Origin: Archangium violaceum
GTDB lineage: Bacteria; Myxococcota; Myxococcia; Myxococcales; Myxococcaceae
NCBI RefSeq assembly: GCF_016887565.1
Contig: NZ_CP069396.1
Coordinates: 10,336,001 to 10,400,000, forward strand
Reading direction: 5' to 3'
DNA: 64,000 nucleotides
Position numbers and translations under genes: made by a program. Below are positions 59,797-64,000 of the stretch, in pieces; within the stretch, counting starts at the first letter, position 1; the number at the start of each line of letters is the position of its first letter. A model generated the notes under the pieces. The model was not told the origin of the DNA. It saw only the letters and a list, made by a program, of their open reading frames with translations, and ran no database searches.

Positions 59797-61320
59797 GTGC
59801 AGAGCTCACCCCCCTCCGTCATCCTCAGCTTCCGGCGCACCTTCGCGCTGCTCATCGTCCTGGTCGTGCTGCCGTCGGCCGGGCTGTCCGGCTTCGGCGT
59901 GGTGGCCATCATCAATGAGCGCGCCGCGGTGGAGAAACGCCTGGAGGCCGCCTGGCAGGGCACGCTGGAGACACTCGAGGAGGAGCTGCCCGCGGCCTTG
60001 AGGGCCTCGGACTTCGAGCTGGTGGAGGGCAAGCCGCGGCTGCTGGCCCCCGATGGACGCCTGCTGTCCACCCAGGACTCCTTCCAGGTGGAGGGCAAGG
60101 AGGTGCGCACGGCGAACGCGGAGCTCGCCTCGGCCCTGCAGGCCGTGGGGTTCTCGTCCACGGTCTTCCCGGCGGGCACCTCCCACTTCTCCCTCATGGT
60201 GGGCGGGCACGCCGCGCTCATCGCCGCCGAGCGCCGCGGGGACGTGGTGCACGGCGTCCGTCTGTCCCAGGAGGCCGTGGAGGCACTGCTCGCCGAGCGG
60301 GCCGAGAGCCAGGTGACGTCCAGCGAGCCGGTGCGCTTCGTCCTCATCGGCCGCCAGGAGCCCACGGGCGAGGGGCTCATGGGAAAGCTGGCGGCCGAGG
60401 TGGCCCAGGCCCGGGCCAGCGCGCTCGGGCCGCAGGTGCTCGCCGACCAGGTGCTGCCCCCACCGCTGCAGGACTTCCGGCTGGGCGTGGTGCCCACCGG
60501 GGAGGACCCGGTGGCGAGCGCCTCCACCCGCAACCGCGTGGTGTACGTGGTGCTGCTGGCCCTCTTCTACCTCACGCTCACCTTCGGCGTCGCCTACACC
60601 GGCCGCGTGCTGTACCGCGAGGCCAAGCTGTCGCGCATGAAGACGGACTTCGTGTCGCTGGTGAGCCACGAGCTGCGCACCCCCGTCACCTCCATCCGCA
60701 TGTTCATCGAGACGCTCGCGCTGGGCCGCGTGAAGGACCCCGCCCAGATACAGCAGGTGCTGCAGATGCTCACCCAGGAGACGGAGCGGCTGAGCATCCT
60801 CGTCGAGCGGGTGCTGGACTGGGCGCGCATCGAGAGCGGACGCAAGGAGTACCACCGGGAGACCCAGCCCGTGGCCGCCGTGGTGGACACCGCCGTGGCC
60901 GCCTTCCGCGCCCAGCGTCTGGAGGGCGACATGCGGCTCACCGTGCACGTGCCCGACGCCCTCCCCCCCATCCAGGTGGATCGCGACGCCATCGCCGGCG
61001 CGCTGCTCAACCTGCTGCAGAACGCCTACAAGTACAGCGGCGAGGACAAGCGCATCGCCCTCTCGGTCCACTCCCAGGGGAAATGGGTGGGACTGACGGT
61101 GGAAGACCATGGCGTGGGCATCTCGCCACGGGACCGTAAACGCATCTTCGAGCGCTTCTACCGGGTGGACAACCTGCTCACGCGCAAGACGGAAGGCAGT
61201 GGATTGGGACTGGCCATCACCAAGCGCATCGTGGAGGCTCACGGCGGGCGCATCACCGTGAAGAGCGAACCGGGCAAGGGCAGCCGCTTCACCATCCAAC
61301 TCCCCGTGGCAAAGGCATGA
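59797..61320 (+). CDS. Membrane sensor histidine kinase
   Basis: This 507-residue kinase has two transmembrane helices (about 17-40 and 250-270), an extracytoplasmic sensor of about 200 residues and no obvious HAMP. Its transmitter has [11 protein letters not shown] (phospho-His), [18 protein letters not shown] and [11 protein letters not shown] 59797 follows GGAGAGG. The response regulator gene overlaps its stop (ATGA). It pairs with the OmpR-type regulator downstream to form a two-component system of unknown signal. Confidence 0.9.
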   Translation: MQSSPPSVILSFRRTFALLIVLVVLPSAGLSGFGVVAIINERAAVEKRLEAAWQGTLETLEEELPAALRASDFELVEGKPRLLAPDGRLLSTQDSFQVEGKEVRTANAELASALQAVGFSSTVFPAGTSHFSLMVGGHAALIAAERRGDVVHGVRLSQEAVEALLAERAESQVTSSEPVRFVLIGRQEPTGEGLMGKLAAEVAQARASALGPQVLADQVLPPPLQDFRLGVVPTGEDPVASASTRNRVVYVVLLALFYLTLTFGVAYTGRVLYREAKLSRMKTDFVSLVSHELRTPVTSIRMFIETLALGRVKDPAQIQQVLQMLTQETERLSILVERVLDWARIESGRKEYHRETQPVAAVVDTAVAAFRAQRLEGDMRLTVHVPDALPPIQVDRDAIAGALLNLLQNAYKYSGEDKRIALSVHSQGKWVGLTVEDHGVGISPRDRKRIFERFYRVDNLLTRKTEGSGLGLAITKRIVEAHGGRITVKSEPGKGSRFTIQLPVAKA

Positions 61321-62009
61321 GCGACAAGCCTCGACGCATCCTGGTGGTGGAAGACGACCTGGCCATCCTCACCGGGCTGTCCATGAACCTGAAGTTCGAG
61401 GGCTACGAGGTCCTCCAGGCCCAGGACGGCCGGCAGGGCCTGGCACGCGCGCTCGACGAGGCGCCGGACCTGCTCGTGCTGGACGTCATGATGCCCGAGC
61501 TCAACGGCTTCGAGGTGCTCAAGGAGCTGCGCCAGCGCGGCCGGGACACCCCCGTGGTGGTGCTCAGCGCCAAGGGCTCGGAGATGGATAAAATCCTCGG
61601 CCTCAACCTGGGCGCGGACGACTACGTGGCCAAGCCCTTCGGGTTGCAGGAGCTGCTGGCCCGCATCAAGGCCGTGCTGCGCCGGCGCTACCCCGTCTCC
61701 GGACAACCCCCACCGCTCGCCTTCGGGGACGTGCAGGTGGACATGGCCGCCAAGACGGTGACGCGCGGTGGACAGCCCGTGGAGCTCACGGCCCAGGAGT
61801 TCAAGCTGCTGGCCCACTTCCTCGGCCACCCGGGGCGCACCTTCAACCGCGAGGAGCTGCTGAGCGCCGCCTGGGGCTACGACTACGTGGGCAGCGCGCG
61901 CACGGTGGACAACTTCATGCGCCAGCTGCGGCTCAAGCTGGAGCCCGACCCCGAGCAGCCCCGGCACTTCCTCACCGTCCGAGGGCTCGGCTACCGCTTC
62001 GAGCGCTGA
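61317..62009 (+). CDS. OmpR-family response regulator
   Basis: This 230-residue protein has a receiver domain (about 8-122; phospho-Asp in LVLDVMMPE, Lys in YVAKPFG) and an OmpR/PhoB winged-helix DNA-binding domain (about 135-228, ending [10 protein letters not shown]). Its ATG overlaps the kinase gene's TGA, so the two are coupled and it is surely the cognate partner. The outer-membrane protein gene downstream is a possible target. Confidence 0.93.
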   Translation: MSDKPRRILVVEDDLAILTGLSMNLKFEGYEVLQAQDGRQGLARALDEAPDLLVLDVMMPELNGFEVLKELRQRGRDTPVVVLSAKGSEMDKILGLNLGADDYVAKPFGLQELLARIKAVLRRRYPVSGQPPPLAFGDVQVDMAAKTVTRGGQPVELTAQEFKLLAHFLGHPGRTFNREELLSAAWGYDYVGSARTVDNFMRQLRLKLEPDPEQPRHFLTVRGLGYRFER

Positions 62010-62065
62010 GGGACCCTCCATCGGACGGAGTTGACGCTCCGCCTGACGCTCCCTATGAGGTGCCG

Positions 62066-63937
62066 GTGGGTTCAGCGCATCCATGGACATGGCTGGGCGT
62101 CCTGGCCGCGTGGGCCGGAGCAATCGGAACGGCGCACGCGACGGAGACGGACCAGTACTTCGCGATCGGCAAGTCTCCACGGGACTCGCTGGCCGTCCTC
62201 GACGAGAAGGTCAACCGGGAGATTCTCGGAGCCTTGGAACTCGTGAATCGAGGGGCCTGGGACAGCACCTCGTGCGAGGACCTCGCCTACCGCGTCCACC
62301 AGCGGTTCCGCATCTCGGGGCTCCACAAGATAGAGCTCTGGGCGGAGCACACGCCGCGCATCGAGCGGGTGCCCGCCGACGACGCCTACGCGCGCTTCCA
62401 GAAGGAGGACTCCGTCTACCGCAATGACCGCCTCTGGGACTGGGGCCTCACCTTCGGCGTCAAGGCGACGTTCAACGTCGCCGGCGTCCACATGGGCGCG
62501 GACAAGCTCTCCCACTTCTTCCAGACGGGATGGAAGTACCACGAGCTGTTCCTCGAGGACCGTCAGGCGGGAGTCCCCGAACGCGAGGCCCTCGAGCGGG
62601 CCATCCAGTACGGCGTGGAAACGGAGCGGAGTTCCCTCGGCCTGGCGACGACGGGCGTGTTCTCCTTCGGAGACCTCGAGGCCAACTACCAGGGGTTCCT
62701 CTTCTACCGGAGCCTGTGCCAGACGGAGAACCCGCGGCTCTTGAAGACCTCCGAGGGCTGGCGGCTCACGCGCCCGTTCGACTGGCGCGAGTACATCTCC
62801 CCCCGGTTCGACGAGAGCTACTACAACTCCGCCTTCACGCCGAAGCGCTGGAGCGAGGTCCGCACCAACCTGCGGCGGGACTACTGCCCGAAGCTCGACA
62901 GCGAGGCGTTCCGGGAGCACTACTGGCGCTACTCGCGCTTCCCTCGCGGCGCCGACGAGCTCAACGCCCGCTACGTCCAGGAGCTGATCGCCCGCGGTGA
63001 GCTTCCCCGGCAGGAGGACTACTCCCTCTGGGCCGCCTGCGGCCGGAGCCGGCCGGACTTCGGCTCGGGCGAAGTGGCGGCCGTCGGGGGAAGCCCCGGG
63101 CCCATGCCGCGTTACGAGACCCCGCGTTTCGACGACGCCATCCTCCGGCCCGTGTTCGAGCTCGCCGGTGGCGGCTTCCAGGGGGCCCGCGCCGATTGGA
63201 ACGCCCTGCTCCGGATGCGATTCCAGCTCCGGGAGACCGTGGTGCCAGAGGACGCGTGGGACTCCGTGCGGACCCCGGAGTACCTGCTCTGGGCCTCGCT
63301 CGATGGGACGCTCGCGATGACTCCCGGGCCCCTGGGCGGTGGCCTGCGCGCCGAGCTATCCCATGCCGACCTCCGCCTCACCCCGGTGGAACAGCGCTTC
63401 GAGCTCAACGACGCGGCCGACGGCGGCATGCTCGCGGTCGGCGTGGTGCTGGCTCCAGCGCGTCTCACGCGCTTCCTCGCGTTGGACCGGAAGCTGGGCG
63501 TCACACTGTCCGCGGCCGGAGTCCGCGCGCGGCTGGGGACGAGCCTCGGCGAGCGGCAACGGACGCGGGTGTTCGCCTCGCTCGCGCTGGAGGCGCTCGG
63601 GTACAAGGCGGCCCTCCACCTGTCCGAGCTGGACGCCTTCCATGGAGTGCATGTCGCCACCCTGGCCGCGGAAGCCGGCGCGGAGCTGCTCCTCGGAGAG
63701 CGCTTCCGGCTCGGACTCGTCCTGGGCGGACGCGCGGAGCTCGGCCTGGGGTGGAGCCACGGTGGCCGCCGGTTCTCCGCGCCTTCGGACCTCGGGGCGT
63801 ATGCCGAGGGGCAGGTGGACATGACGCGCCACCTGCGCCTGTTCGTCCGCGGACAGCTCGACGCCCTCCATGAGCCCGAGCCGGGCCGGCTCCTCTCCAC
63901 GCCCGCCCTCCTCGCCGGCGCCGCGTTCAGGTTCTGA
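62066..63937 (+). CDS. Exported protein with probable outer-membrane beta-barrel C-terminus
   Basis: This protein of about 623 residues has a signal peptide (about 1-25) and a soluble N-terminal domain (about 30-300) with GADKLSHFFQTGWKYHELF and SLGLATTGVFSFGDLEANYQG. The C-terminal half (about 350-623) is a series of amphipathic strands ending in Phe (GAAFRF), typical of outer-membrane barrels recognised by BamA. The start is GTG 62066, which has GAGG five bases upstream, or GTG 62060. I recognise no family. It follows the two-component operon on the same strand by 56 bases and may be regulated by it. Confidence 0.65.
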   Translation: MGSAHPWTWLGVLAAWAGAIGTAHATETDQYFAIGKSPRDSLAVLDEKVNREILGALELVNRGAWDSTSCEDLAYRVHQRFRISGLHKIELWAEHTPRIERVPADDAYARFQKEDSVYRNDRLWDWGLTFGVKATFNVAGVHMGADKLSHFFQTGWKYHELFLEDRQAGVPEREALERAIQYGVETERSSLGLATTGVFSFGDLEANYQGFLFYRSLCQTENPRLLKTSEGWRLTRPFDWREYISPRFDESYYNSAFTPKRWSEVRTNLRRDYCPKLDSEAFREHYWRYSRFPRGADELNARYVQELIARGELPRQEDYSLWAACGRSRPDFGSGEVAAVGGSPGPMPRYETPRFDDAILRPVFELAGGGFQGARADWNALLRMRFQLRETVVPEDAWDSVRTPEYLLWASLDGTLAMTPGPLGGGLRAELSHADLRLTPVEQRFELNDAADGGMLAVGVVLAPARLTRFLALDRKLGVTLSAAGVRARLGTSLGERQRTRVFASLALEALGYKAALHLSELDAFHGVHVATLAAEAGAELLLGERFRLGLVLGGRAELGLGWSHGGRRFSAPSDLGAYAEGQVDMTRHLRLFVRGQLDALHEPEPGRLLSTPALLAGAAFRF

Positions 63938-63961
63938 GCCCCGGGGGCTGGCGGACGCGCC

Positions 63962-64000
63962 CTACCCCTCCGCCACGCCGATGTGCCGCGAGTCCTCGGG
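63962..64000 (-). CDS. Possible C-terminal end of a gene running out of the window
   Basis: On the minus strand the last bases read as PEDSRHIGVAEG then TAG, an open frame continuing past the window edge. The composition is protein-like but too short to identify. It would be convergent with the outer-membrane protein gene. Confidence 0.35.
   Translation of the reverse strand, partial: PEDSRHIGVAEG

Overview
The window looks like chromosomal DNA of a large-genome, high-GC myxobacterium of the Cystobacter/Archangium type. The base composition and strongly GC-ending codons fit this. So does the gene content: several Ser/Thr protein kinases with TPR or membrane tails, DUF2381 proteins beside such a kinase, FHA proteins, a sigma-54 activator with an FHA-like front end, WYL regulators and a CHASE2 adenylyl cyclase. 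High GC makes long mirror reading frames on the other strand of most genes; these were discarded. I see no rRNA, tRNA, CRISPR array or intact insertion sequence.

Layout. 0-9 kb: aconitase, a double cNMP-binding protein, a multidomain LigD ligase and a sigma-54/FHA activator. 9-21 kb: signalling genes, with a 63-residue peptide gene, a kinase-TPR protein, a divergent kinase/pseudo-cyclase/ATPase giant, a cytochrome P450 and a Cache-type histidine kinase. 21-27 kb: small-molecule redox genes (SDR, GST, a translationally coupled pair of a predicted diiron protein and a nitronate monooxygenase, LysR) and an antiporter tail remnant beside a hairpin-rich repeat. 27-31 kb: two DUF2381 genes around a Ser/Thr kinase. 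31-37 kb: an accessory, partly decayed stretch. It holds an MsrA gene whose catalytic codon is UGA followed by a SECIS-like hairpin, a YdcF-type gene with a damaged start, a deleted metallo-hydrolase, a divergent SDR/LysR pair, and several truncated genes. 37.8-40.4 kb: a compact three-gene operon encoding a papain-fold protein, a small helical protein and a KGGVGR-motif ATPase fused to a SAVED domain. It resembles a conflict/defence system but has no nucleotide cyclase beside it. 40.4-64 kb: mostly core genes. These are acs, a CHASE2 cyclase operon, allA, a phospholipase D-type synthase, a WYL-WYL-FHA operon, proB, hflX, gpsA, a two-component pair and a predicted outer-membrane protein.

The two most interesting loci are the probable selenocysteine MsrA at 31160-31852 and the KGGVGR-SAVED operon at 37836-40386. 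Both lie in or beside the accessory stretch, where base and codon use look less extreme than in the flanking core genes. All family calls come from reading motifs by eye; no database search was run.
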